Below are positions 1 through 30,800 of a stretch of DNA of 64,000 bases, one piece after another. The notes beneath the pieces were generated by a model. The model did not search any database and had not been told where the DNA came from. It saw only the letters and a list, made by a program, of their open reading frames with translations. The position numbers and the translations under genes are program-made. How positions within the stretch are numbered: position 1 is the stretch's first letter; each line of letters begins with the position of its first letter. The DNA is from Monodelphis domestica (lineage: Eukaryota; Chordata; Mammalia; Didelphimorphia; Didelphidae), in NCBI RefSeq assembly GCF_027887165.1, contig NC_077228.1:212587635-212651634 (forward strand), read 5' to 3'.

Positions 1-791
1 AGAGCCTCTCCTGTCCCAAGTCTGAGGTGCTGCCAGATGCCCCATGGATATGTGACTCAGCCTCCCCTTCCCAGAACTCAGTGCTTCCTCCCATCAACCC
101 AGCACCCCCACCCCTTCCCACTTTTTTGCATCATGGTTAGCTCTTCACCTTCTTGGCAGGCTTAGCCCCTCTTCTTCATCATAAAACAAAAATAATTCTG
201 AGATTTCCTTGGAGTTGTTCTGAGATGACAGTAATCCCCAGGAGGTCCTAGATCTCTAGTTCTTGACTTACCTTGCATCTGATACCTTCTCTCTTCAGTT
301 TCTTTAGGTCACAGTTGAAGATCTGAGCCTTCCTCTCCAGCAAAAGAGACTTCCGTTGTGTGGGGAATACCTTATCTTTCCAGGACCCAGACAGACCCCA
401 TGACTTGCCAGAGGGCATGCTGGCATTTTTCAGGATAGACATTGGAGTTCCTGTGCCAAGCAGAGAAGGGTGGCGTGGCCAGTTCTGGCTCATCCCGGAG
501 TTGTCAGAAGCCGCAAGCTGGTCTCAGCCCAAATCTTCACACAGCCCACGCGCCCTCCAAGATTGGTTTTCCTGCTTGTGGTAGCAGCTCTCTAAGCACC
601 TGGAACTGGGGCCAGTCAACTGCTAACAGCCAGCCATTGGCCCAAGGGCACCACTCCTCCTCAGCTCTGGACTTCCAACCCTAGGACTTTCAACTGGATT
701 TTTTGCCAGGCCCTGGAGGAGCTGGAGCATGGTACCTTGAAGCCCAGGATCTCCGGGGCCATCTCCCGTTCTCTGTTTCCTGGTCCTTCAG
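1..791. other. CASKIN2 5' intron or flank, nothing else recognised
   Basis: This is unique-looking sequence, moderately GC-rich and ending in a splice acceptor. There is no CpG-dense promoter-like stretch, so the CASKIN2 promoter is probably outside the window. Confidence 0.6.
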
Positions 792-813
792 AGCCCCAGT
801 CCTCCAATTCAGG

Positions 814-20188
<19,375 letters not shown>

Positions 20189-21010
20189 GCTGAAACCTCG
20201 CTCTTCCCCTGAGTGGCGGCATGCGGGGTGCCTTTGCTCCAGCAAGGAAGAAGTTAACAGTCCAGAGGGGAAGAAGGCTGGGGCCTGCGAGAAGCAGAAC
20301 TGGAGTGCTTCTTCCTTCCACGCCTGCCCCTCCTGTAAGCCAATACCTGTCAGGACCACGGCTCCTCCCCTGAGCAGCCCCCAGCCTGAGGGGCGAAGCG
20401 AACTTGTCAGAGCCTGAGAGGCTCAGGGGCCCGCTCTGGCACCTGGCATTGTGTAATCTGACCCGACAGCTCTGCCCCCTTGGACGTGGCCTCTGGGGAA
20501 AGCGACCTCCCCAGGGAGGAGGAGAGAGCTGGGGATAAGGCCTTGTGACCTGTTCTGTCCCCTTCTGTCTTCACGGCCGGCCTCTATCTTCCCAGGGTGC
20601 CTGTCAGGCAAAAGAACTTTCCCCAGAAGAACTTGGGCCTTATGGAAGTAGGCAGAGATGAAAGGGTGGCTAGGAGCAAAGTTCAACCCCAAACCTATCC
20701 AGGATGGGCGTCCTTACTGGCCCCATGCCCACTCCCACCCGGACCTGTCTGTGTATATGGGATGTGTAAATAGGCTGGGCTGGGATGTCAGTGGGCCATA
20801 GGACCTAAGGGCCAGGGCCAGGTACCCCGGCATTCCCTTTGCCCGTTCCCCCTCCCCCCACTGCTCTGACAAAGCTGCTGTGAAATAGGGCTGGGCGCCC
20901 AGGCTGTTATGGGCCTGGTGTTACAGGCCGCCTTGTGTGTACTTGCAAGATTTTTTAAGCAGAGAAAGGTGTATATTTTAAATGGAATTTTCTCTATTAA
21001 CAGGCAGGGA
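20189..21010 (+). other. CASKIN2: CASKIN2 3' UTR
   Basis: This GC-rich stretch follows the stop codon and holds no open frame of interest. I see no AATAAA. The AT-rich block at about 20,950-21,000 (TATATTTTAAATGG, then CTCTATTAACAGG) is the best guess for the 3' end, with a degraded ATTAAA-like hexamer. The true end could lie a few hundred bases further on, inside the TMEM94 3' UTR. Confidence 0.6.
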
Positions 21011-21286
21011 GGGGCTCTAGCTACCTTGGACCCAAGAACCGCTCTGGTTATGTCAATACGCCCCCCATTAACCCTTTCCCAACACTAATTTCAATGAAAG
21101 ACTTCATTCCACTTGCACTTGTGTTTTAAATCCATCTTTGCCTCCTTAGCCAAGGCTTCTCCCTCCTGCTTGCATTCCTTACCCTGGTCTCGCCTATGAG
21201 TTTATCTTATTTGAACTTATCCCCTACTTGGCACCACTCTGGCTACCCCCTGAGAGACCAGTCAATGACAGAAGCAATTTACAAGT

Positions 21287-21292
21287 TTTAAT
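21287..21292 (-). terminator. Poly(A) signal ATTAAA of TMEM94
   Basis: The plus strand reads TTTAAT; the minus strand gives ATTAAA, the commonest variant hexamer. It is the only good signal downstream of the TMEM94 stop codon before CASKIN2 sequence is reached. Confidence 0.6.
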
Positions 21293-21430
21293 ACAAATGG
21301 AGTTTTTACATTCATCTCCAAAAGGCTCATTTCTGATAGAAAATATACACCAGTAAAAACACTCTCACATAGGAAAGACACTGGAGGAAGGGACGGGAAC
21401 CCTGCCCACACGGTGGCATCCAGCTGTTGC

Positions 21431-21450
21431 GGGGGGGGGGGGGGGGGGGG
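21431..21450. repeat. Run of 20 G (20 C in TMEM94 mRNA)
   Basis: An uninterrupted homopolymer inside the TMEM94 3' UTR. Confidence 0.95.
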
Positions 21451-22104
21451 AGAGGAGGTGTGTGCGACTGGGGTGGGCCAGGTGAGCTGGGGCCAGTCTC
21501 CATCTTCAGGCCCAGAGAAGGGAAGGCAAGAACTGCAAGTTCCTCTGTGAAAGCAGGGGGGATGGGGGTGGGAGTTCAGGGGCCATACCCCAGCCCTGGG
21601 AAGACAAGGTTAAGGGAGGGGCATGTGGCTGTCTTCTGTGGTGTCAGGGAAGGGAGGATGAGGAAAAAAATCCCCCCAGCATTCAATATCACCACCTAGG
21701 GGGAACTCAGGGGGATTGCTCAGGTGGGGCAGAAGCCCCCTAACGTCTGGGTTTGTGCCATAAAGTGCCCAGGACATTAGATAAGGAGGCCCTTTCTGGG
21801 CTGGGCTCAGAAAAAAGGCTGGGACTGGCTCAGTGCCTGTTGGGCTCTGGGATTCCTCCAAAATATCTGGTAAAGAGCAAAATGGAAGACACTAGGGTCT
21901 AGCAGTGACAGAGCAGGAATGCTTGGCCCATGGGCCCTGGGGGTTCTCCCTACCCTGGGTTAAAGGGCCCAAGGCCCACCTCTCTAGCAGTTACAACCTG
22001 AATCCCCAAACATACAAGGGGTGGGGTGGGTGGAGAGGACAGGCAGAAGGGTTCCCAGGGAGGGCAGAATGCCAGGCAAGAGGAACTCAGTTGTGCACGG
22101 TAGC

Positions 22105-24839
22105 TCAAAACGGAGAGTTCATGCCAAGTTTAGTTTCAAACTGTAGTTTCTGCCTCTTCTGGTATCTTACCCGGACCCTGAGGGCAGGAGACGAAGAGAA
22201 AGTTAGTGCACAGAAGGAGAACAAGGGAGGGAGATGGCCCCCTTGGAGAATGGAGCAAGGCTCAGCTTTCCTTCCACCATGGACAGTCAAGGACAGACGT
22301 AGCACACACAATAACCACAGAGAGGCCTGGACCCCTGTCTTGTTCCTCACCGGATTTCATGCAACTTGACGATTTCATTGGTGACTACCACAAGGATGAG
22401 GGAGAGGCAGCCCAGGAGCCAGGTTATCAGGGGCACATCCGCTAGGCCAAAGTTAACACTGCTGTCCCTGTTGGTCCAGAGCTGCAAGTCCACAGCCGTC
22501 TCCACCAGTTGCCCCAGAAGCCTGAAGAAGACAGAAACAAAGACTTAGCTCCTGGGAGGTACCATCCTCACCCGCTTCCCAATCTTTCACTGTAAGATTT
22601 GGTTATCAGTACCTGTGTGACCCGTGAAATCACAAAAGTCCACCTCAAACCCTGACTCAGACCCAATCCCCAACTTCTGGCAACAACCCTCAAGGAGCCC
22701 CTCGACCAAGTCACCCAGCCCCACAGTCAGTACTCACACCACAGGCACCGTTAGGGTCCACCAGAGGTTGGAGAAGGGGCTCTTTCTCCACAAGGGCTTG
22801 GTGCGATGCACATGGGTGATGGAAATGAACACTATTGGGGGGAGGGATGACAAAAGAGTCTCAGAACCCCCCACTAGCCTGGGTTACCTTCTCCCTATGT
22901 GGTTCAGCCAACGCAGCTGCTATCTGTCCTAATCTGATGAGGATGGGGACCAGGCCAAAAGCTTCCCGAGATCAGGGATGCTCACCGGTGTGTAGGACGA
23001 TCAGGGCAGCTGTGAGCTTCTGGGCTAGCAAGAGCCCATTGGCAAAGTCCTCAAACCAATCTGGAGCCATCTCAGCATTACTGTCAAATCAGAGAAGGAA
23101 TATAGCTACAAACCAGGGCAAAGGGGGAAGTAAGGAGTAAACAGGGAGGCAGAGGGTGAAGGAGCAGGGAATCTCCTGAGGGGAAGGGTGACCATGATGT
23201 GGGGCCTACCTGCGCTGCATGATAGAGGAACAGTTAGTAAGGTTTCGGGCCTGGGCACTGTCACAAAAACTCTGCAGGATGAAGCCAAAGCAGATGAGGC
23301 CCGAGCCAATGGTGAGACTAAACTTGAGCAAGAAGCAGAGGAGAAAGTAGTGCTGGGTCTGCCGGAGAAGAGGGGGCCCATCACTCACAGAAGATAGGAC
23401 TAGTCCAATCAACCGACCCCCACCATTTCCTGCCCAGCACCAAGCCAGATCAGGTCAAGAAAATGGTCTGCCATAAAACTCAGATCCTTCAATTCATTCA
23501 ACAAGTCCATATCTTCCATGAGCCTGGCAGTGGGCTGAGTGTTGGGAATGAAAAGTGTAAGAGCATCCGTTGTCCACTCCTGTCATAACACATGTTGGTT
23601 GATTTGGGGGTTCTGTTAGGCCCTAACAGACCAGAGGATGGATCCCCTAAACGCACAATGCACACAACCCCCCCTCACTCTAGAGAAAGACATCCTTATC
23701 TCCAGGTGCCTCCAGTCTACACCTACACCATCACCATCACTGAGGGCTGAAGAAACCCAGGAATTTGAAATCAAGTACCAAGGGGATCTAGCCTCACCTA
23801 CCTTCTTGGGAATGGAGAGAAGATTCTTCCCTGTAGCTACAGACATAACGGAGCTGTGTGGAGGCTTCCCTAGCAAGGAGACACTGGAAAGCAGAAGGCA
23901 GGGTCAGGGGATGGCCGGCTCCTTAGAGCTACCCTTTCCCTATTCATCCCCAAAGATGACAAGAACCAGGCCAAAAGCTCTGGGAAAACACACTTATGTC
24001 CTCACCTGGACTGGCTTCAGGGAATCCCATAAGGGGAGAAGGGAGTAAAACATGGACCATTAGGAAGATGGAGTAAGGAAAACAGAAAGAAGATCCTAAA
24101 GGACCATGCACACCTGCCCTCAAGAAGCCAAACCCTGCCCCATTTTGGGATGCCACATGGCTTCTCACCTCAGAAGGGGGTAGCAAAAACAGGACAGCCA
24201 TAGGATGTCAGTGGTGCCCAAGAGTGGTGGCAATTGTACCAGGCAAGAAAGGAACTAGATGGAGGAAAATTATACAGAAGCAAGATTTTAAAAAATGGAT
24301 AGAGGAAGCAGCTGGATGGCTCAGTGGACCAAGAGCCAGGCCCTAGAGCCAGGAAGTCCTGGGTTTGATTCTGAACTCAGGTACTTCCTAGCTGTGTGCC
24401 CCTGGGCAAGTCATTTAACCCCCATTGCTTAGTCCCTTACTGCTCTTATGCCTTGGAACAATACACAGTACTGATTCGAAGGCAAGGGAAGGGTTAAAAA
24501 AATACTCAATATCAATTCTAAGATGGAAGGTATGGGATTAAAAAAACAAATAAACTGATAGAGGTGATAAACTTTCAGGATGTACAGCATTCCCACATTG
24601 TAACCTGACTCAGATGCTTTTAAAGGGAAGCTGAGGGATTTGCAGGGAGGGGGCTCCCACCCTTATCTAAATGACTCCTAACAACAATTACCCCTCCTGG
24701 GTCCCCTTTTTTTCTTTAGGGGAGCAGAGGGATAATACCCATTGCCATGCCCCAAACTTACCTGCATAACCACTAGAGTCAGCTGGCATTGCAATAGGAA
24801 GAGAAAGCACTTGCGGATGCCATAGGTAGCATGACGGGC
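22105..24839 (-). CDS. TMEM94: TMEM94 exons 24-31: C-terminal membrane domain
   Basis: Hydrophobic segments in order: CFLFLLQCQLTLVVMQFLSC, ILWLSCFCYPLLSVSLLG, YFLLCFLLKFSLTIGSGLIC, LTAALIVLHTVFISI, LWWTLTVPVVLLGQLV and LITWLLGCLSLILVVVTNEI. That makes six, matching the C-terminal M5-M10 set of P-type pumps. The protein ends in a basic tail, RVRVRYQKRQKLQF, then KLGMNSPF and a TGA at 22107-22105. The final G-M-N (residues 1352-1354) resembles the GMN tripeptide of CorA/Mrs2 magnesium channels. Confidence 0.94.
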
Positions 24840-27800
24840 CTGCAGAGATAATCAGACCAGATCTATCAGTGGAAAGGAGAACAGAGAGGTGTGGAAATCC
24901 ATCATTATTTCAGCCAGAACAACCCTATCTCCCCTCTTTCCCTTAGGCTTGGCCAAGTGGTGGAGAGCCGGAACCAAGAGCTAACAGGGCAATAGTTCCC
25001 ATACCCTAATTTACCAAGAACTTAATAAATGCCTGCTCTGCTCAAGGTACTGTGCTAGGTCTTAAAGAAAGAAAGATGGCTCACTGTGCAACCCTGGGCA
25101 AGTCATTTAACCCCCACTGTCTAGCCCTTATTGCTCTTCTGCCTTGGAACAATACACAGTACTGATTCGAAGGCAAGGGGAGGGTTAAAAAAAAAGAGAT
25201 GGAAATTACTGAGGTCTCTGCTGAGTCCTGGATCCTCACCTGTTCAATGAGCCGGATGATACTGATGCTCTCTTCCTGCCGAAAGGCCGTTGAACAGGCC
25301 AGGCTGTTGAGCTGCCCCGAGAGCTGCAGGGGAGAGAGGCCTTCTGAGGCCTGGGCCATGCTGGTGCTGGTGGCATAGCCAAAGGTCTCCCAGGAGCAGC
25401 GGGATGGATACAGAGGATCCAGAGCAATGCTGCTTAGTTCAGGGGAGAAAGAAGACATGAGGTCCTATTCTCCAAAGGTCCTATTGGGCCTAGAGCCTTT
25501 GATCTCACCCCACTGTGCCCTCCCTGACTGGCCATTTGACTAAATGATCAAAAGTATTAGCAAACACCATCCAAGGACAGCCACAAGATATGAAAAGAGC
25601 ACAGCTGAGAGCGGCCACATTCCCATCACCACTCATGCCTCCCCTCCTACCATCATCAATAACCCCATTCACTGTGGTGTCCCTGAGCTCTGGCTCATCC
25701 ACACCTGATGTCACTCTGCAGGAAGAGGCAGCTATTGCGAAGGTTGGCAGAGCTACCCAGGCAGCATGTCACCTCGCCGTACTCCTGCATGATCTTAATC
25801 ATCTCACACATGGCTGAAGAAAGAGAGAATAGAAAGAGACAGTCAACAACAGCGGAGGAGCTTCTCGGTTAAGAAGAGACCTAGAAGGAGCAGCAAGGTG
25901 ACTCAGTGGATAGAGAGCCAGGCCTGGAGTCAAGAGGTCCTGGTCCAAATCTGGACTCAGATACTTCCTAGCTGTGTGACTCAGGGCAAATCACTTTGCT
26001 CCCCTATCCCCAACCCCTTCACTGTCTAGCTTTTACTGCTCTTCTGCCTTAGAATTGATACAAAGACAGAAGGTAAAATTAAAAAAATAAAATAAACAGA
26101 TTCAAATCTGGCCTCAGACACTTCCTGGCTGTGTGACCCTGGGCAAGTCACTTGACCCCCATTGCCTAGCCCTTACTGCTCTTCTGCCTTGGAACCAATA
26201 CACAGTATTGACTCTAAAACAAAGGTAAAGGTTTTTAAACAATCCCAATGTACCAACTTTCAACCACAAAATGATGACTAGTTAAAAATAAGTAAAAATA
26301 CAATGACATTTGTAGGAACTGTGGTTACCTAGCTCCTAGAATTTACTGAGCCTTGCACTAGCTTTCTCCAAAACCTAATGAGAAGAACTATAACCCCATA
26401 AGCATGTAGGGCAAGAAGTCTGACTTCTCCCCCAAGGGAGGCAGCCTGAGCTGCACCAGCTACAAGACTCACTTTCAGGGGTGCAGTCAGTAAAGAGGGG
26501 TACCAGCAGAGGAACATTGTCAATGTTCTGTAAATGTGGCCGTACTTGGTGGATGCCCCGAGGCAGCTTGGCCTGTAAGGAGCAGAAATAGAATTAGGCC
26601 CAAGTTAGGGCACTGAATGAATGAATGAAATTCCTCTAGTCTACCTGGGATCCAGGACTTTCCTCACACCTCAGACCCCTTCAGACTAATAATGCAATTT
26701 ACAGGGATCTGGGATCAGGCACATGTCAACCATTTGGGGAGATTCTGGGAAATAGAAGGCAAAGTGTAACCCCCTCTATGCCCCCTCTCCAAGATGGTCT
26801 TCAGGAAGCTTGGCTAGCTACCATACCCGATTACAGTCCTCTAAGAAGCTAGGGATGTCACTGTCAGTAGGTTGGAAGCTGATGAGGTCAGAGTGACCCT
26901 CCTCCTCCATAAGCAGGAGTCCTTCAGCATCATCCCGAGACACTGCAAGAAAAGGATCAGAACATCCAAAGTTAAAGGCTACAGTTTTCTCTCAAACCGC
27001 TCCTTTCCCATATTACTAATGACTAGTGCTCCCTTCAAGAGAATCAGAACCATCTGGATTCAGAACTCCACACCTGAAAGTCTCCTCTTCCCTCCCCTCT
27101 GATGATAGCTTTTGTCAGAAAACAAAAACCATAGTGATTCTAATGGGGGAAACACTTTTCAATAAATAATTACAGGGGCAATTCCAGCAGCGGTTATCCC
27201 AAGGAGAAAAAAACCTCTGGATCTTTGCCCCTTCTCAATGCCTCTCCTGCCCTGTCCCCACAACACTAGAGGCTCGTCCTCACCCTGATTTAGGTCATCA
27301 TGCAAGGAACCTGCATGACTGGGACTAGAAGGTGGAATCTCAGAGCCTGGAACATCACCATTTGGTGTGAGGGAGATGTGGCAATTCCAACCTGTCTCAA
27401 GGCCCATCTTTTCTGCAAATACCTGGGGAAGACAAGATAGAAATGACCAGTGAAATAGAGAAGAGGAAGAAGCCAGTTCCTTTCAGACTGCTTAAGAAGG
27501 GGAAAGGCTAGTCCCACCTTGCTCTTAAGCTCATCCTCCAGGGAGAAGTACACAAAGCGGATGCAGGCATTGACCAGTCCATCAATGAGGCGAACAATGT
27601 CCAGGCGGGCCTGGTACTGGGATGACACCATGCCCATAAAGATCTGGCCACTCAGAGCTTGCATACAGTCCTCCTTCTCCATCACTTCACCGATCCCTTC
27701 TTCAGGCAGTGCCATCGATGCATGCAGCCCAGCCAAGATACCACAGGATCCAAACACCACAAATCCCAGGTGGGCAATCATACACATGGGATTGCCACAC

Positions 27801-30800
27801 AAATATAGGCATTCAGGGGATCACGCACATAGCAAAATTCAGAGACGTAAATCAACATCAGCACATACACAGATACAGACAGGGACAACACACACATACA
27901 AGACAGAAGAAAAAAAGACAATAAAAGACACCCATCAGTCAGTTATAGGTTGTGGAGGGAAGTTGGGAGGACATAGGTTTCTACCTGACTAAAATCCCAT
28001 TCCCCCAGTCAACCCCATACATCCAAATTGCTTAATTCCCAAGCTTCTGGATGTAGGGGCTCCATGAGTAAGTCAAAGGAAAGGGGTGTCAATCTTTTGA
28101 GAGGCTATGGTCAGGCAAGAGACAAAAGCTGGGCTTCATACACCAAAAGCGAAAAGGGAACAGAGAAATCAATCCAACCCCTTAATCATACAGAATGAGG
28201 TACCAAGTGCCATCAAGGGTAGAAGCCTTGCCACTCATACAAGGCAGAGACAGAATCTGAACTCAGATCTATCAGATTCCAAATCCATTATGCCGAAATG
28301 AGAGAACAAAGGCAGACAAATGCCAGGATCCTCCCTGAGCCTCCACAGGCCTTGAAGGCTCCCCTCTGGAACAGCAGGACCAGGCCAGGGGCAGTGATCA
28401 GCTCAGGCTACCCCAGGAGGGAAATCAAAGAGAAGGCCCTGGGGCTGCCCTGGTACCGTCAGAGCTCCAGCTGTTGCGGCGGACGTTTTGCTTGATGGGT
28501 ATGGTGCCAGGAAGCTCACAGGAGGTGCAGATGGCATTGTGGCCAGGCACCTGCATGAGCTCAATGCACTTGCCATTGAGCTGAGAGGACAAGGTGCAGT
28601 GCATGGGCTTGTAGGCAAAGGCAGAGCAGTAGCCTGAGAGGCAGGCTCGCTGGTAGAAATCTAAGACTTTTTTTCTGTCAAGGAAAGAGAAGAGAAGAGA
28701 ATGATCCAGCTGGGAGGGCAACCAGGCTGGCAGCTCCCAATCCCACAGGGGCCCACAGACACCCACCTGTCTGAGCCAGAGAGTGGGTAGATGTCTGCTC
28801 CGTCCCAGAAGTCAGTGCAGGCCTCCAGGACCACATCTGCTGTGCCATGGGACAGCATCTGCTCAGTGCCTGTGACAGACAGGACCAAGACTTAAAAAAA
28901 TAGGGGGCAGCTGGGTAGCTCAGTGGATTGAGAACCAGCCCTAGAGATGGGAGGTCCTAGGTTCAAATCTAGCCTCAGACACTTCCTAGCCGTGTGACCC
29001 TGGGCAAGTCACTTGACCCCCATTGCCTAGCCCTTACCACTCTTCTGCCTTGGAGCCAATACACAGTATTGACTCCAAGACGGAAGGTAAGGGTTTAAAC
29101 AAAAAAAAAAAGACTTAAAAAAATAGCTCCAAATTCCAAATCTGAACCCTTTGCAACCACCTCCTAATGTTTTAGACCCAACATCCTGAGACTTTGGCAG
29201 TAAGGCTAAGCCGTTACAAAGATGGGCTGTGCTCCCGGTGGTGTCAGAGCCAGAGAGAGAGGCAGGGGCCAAGTGGCTCCATCATCCAAAAGCCTTTTTG
29301 AAACTCCTGGTCGCAGGTAATGATGTAGCCCAGAGAGGCGTACTCAGACAGAGCTCCCTGTATCAAAGAACCTGCCTACACTCAAGATAATTCTGTATCA
29401 GGCAGTGACCACTAGTCACCTACCTCAGGCCTAGTCTTTCTCACATTCTCTAATTAAAGAATTGTGAGGATAACAGAAAGACAAGCCTTGAGTCAGGCAA
29501 GGGCTAGAAAACTAATCCCCATCACATCATTGGCCCTGAGCACGAAGGCAAAAAACTCCTCTGACCCCGCAGCAGTGCTTCCAGCTTCCCCAGGAAAGCT
29601 CCCTTGAAACAGCAGCATTGTCTTAGTGAAGACCAGTGACTGGAACTACTTAGACAGAAACTACCAAGAGCTCTCCTCTAGATTTTCAATGTATCCTCAG
29701 ACTGAGCTGCTGGAGCTTGGAGATAGGCTGGAGTCCATCCCCTCGATACCTATAGCCTCAGGAAGCTCCGGTGAGATAACCGTCATAGCGAATCCCAAAG
29801 CCTACCTGACTCGTGTCATAGACTGTTTACTGGGGAACATAACAGTTGCTCATTTCCCATGACCTCCCTAGAAACAGCCAAGAATGGCTAGAGCTTCTCC
29901 ATCGGTTGCTCCGGTGCCCAGGAGCACTAAGACAGGTGGCTGGGTACTAGAGAAAGGAACCCTCTCCCTTTTGGTAATGCACTTGAAGTACTGAGTCCCA
30001 CCTGCCAACTAAGGGATGATTCCATTTAGGGACATAATGGGATAGGAAGGCTTACTGGTGGTCATGTCCTTGATAAAAAGGCTGATCATATGGCTCAGTG
30101 GTGGGCGCCTCTTGGTGACCCGGGATAGTTTGCCCAAGGCTGTCTCCTTCACCATCTCAGCACTGGGAAGGCGATACAGCGCCAAGTGGTTCTCTTGTTT
30201 GAAGAGCTCTTTGGCACCAGGAGTGAAGCCTGCAGTAGATTGAAAGTGAAAAGGAAAGAGGATCTGGAAGGGCACCTGGGGACATTCTCCTCCCTGAAAC
30301 CTTTCCGGGCTGAATGTTCCTATCTTCCCACCCTCCTGTCATATCTCTAGATTGGGCCAAATGATCTGAAAACAGCTTAAAAGGAAAGGAATGGAAGTAA
30401 GGTTGATTTCTGTTCATTTTGTCATGGAACTGAGTCTCAAATGGTGTATAAATATTACGAATGTTGTGGAAATAGTAGCTCTAGGATCTTTAAACATACA
30501 AGCAGCAAGGCTTAGTATAAGGCTGATGTCAATCTGACCTCCTCATTATTTGGGCATGCCCAGCCTAGGGGTATCCCACCCGAGTCCCAACCAGTGGAGT
30601 GGGCAGGCTCTATACCAATGAGGCGGGCCAGCTCGCAGAGCCCCCAGGGCACGTGTACAGGCAACACAGCACTGTGGCTCTCCTGGAGCGCGATGTTACA
30701 CAGGTGGTCAGAGAAGCGGCATAGGCGATCAGTGACGCTGGCATTGCACAGGTTCAGCAGTACATTGAGGCCAAGAGGCTTGAGGGAGGTGAGGTGCAAC

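Larger units (their letters stand above)
21270..22104 (-). other. TMEM94: TMEM94 3' UTR with ATTAAA signal
   Basis: About 830 nt run from the stop codon to a minus-strand ATTAAA at 21292-21287, which puts cleavage near 21,270. The UTR contains an uninterrupted run of 20 C on the mRNA strand (21450-21431). No other gene is visible between this and the CASKIN2 3' UTR. Confidence 0.7.

Noticed and set aside
28425-28766. Minus-strand open frame extending TMEM94 exon 17 past its donor
   Set aside because: Beyond 28457 the frame reads into intron; the spliced join gives the expected SSDEGIGEV.
28904-28970. tRNA-like A and B boxes
   Set aside because: They are the head of a CORE-SINE, not a tRNA gene; there is no cloverleaf with an acceptor stem.
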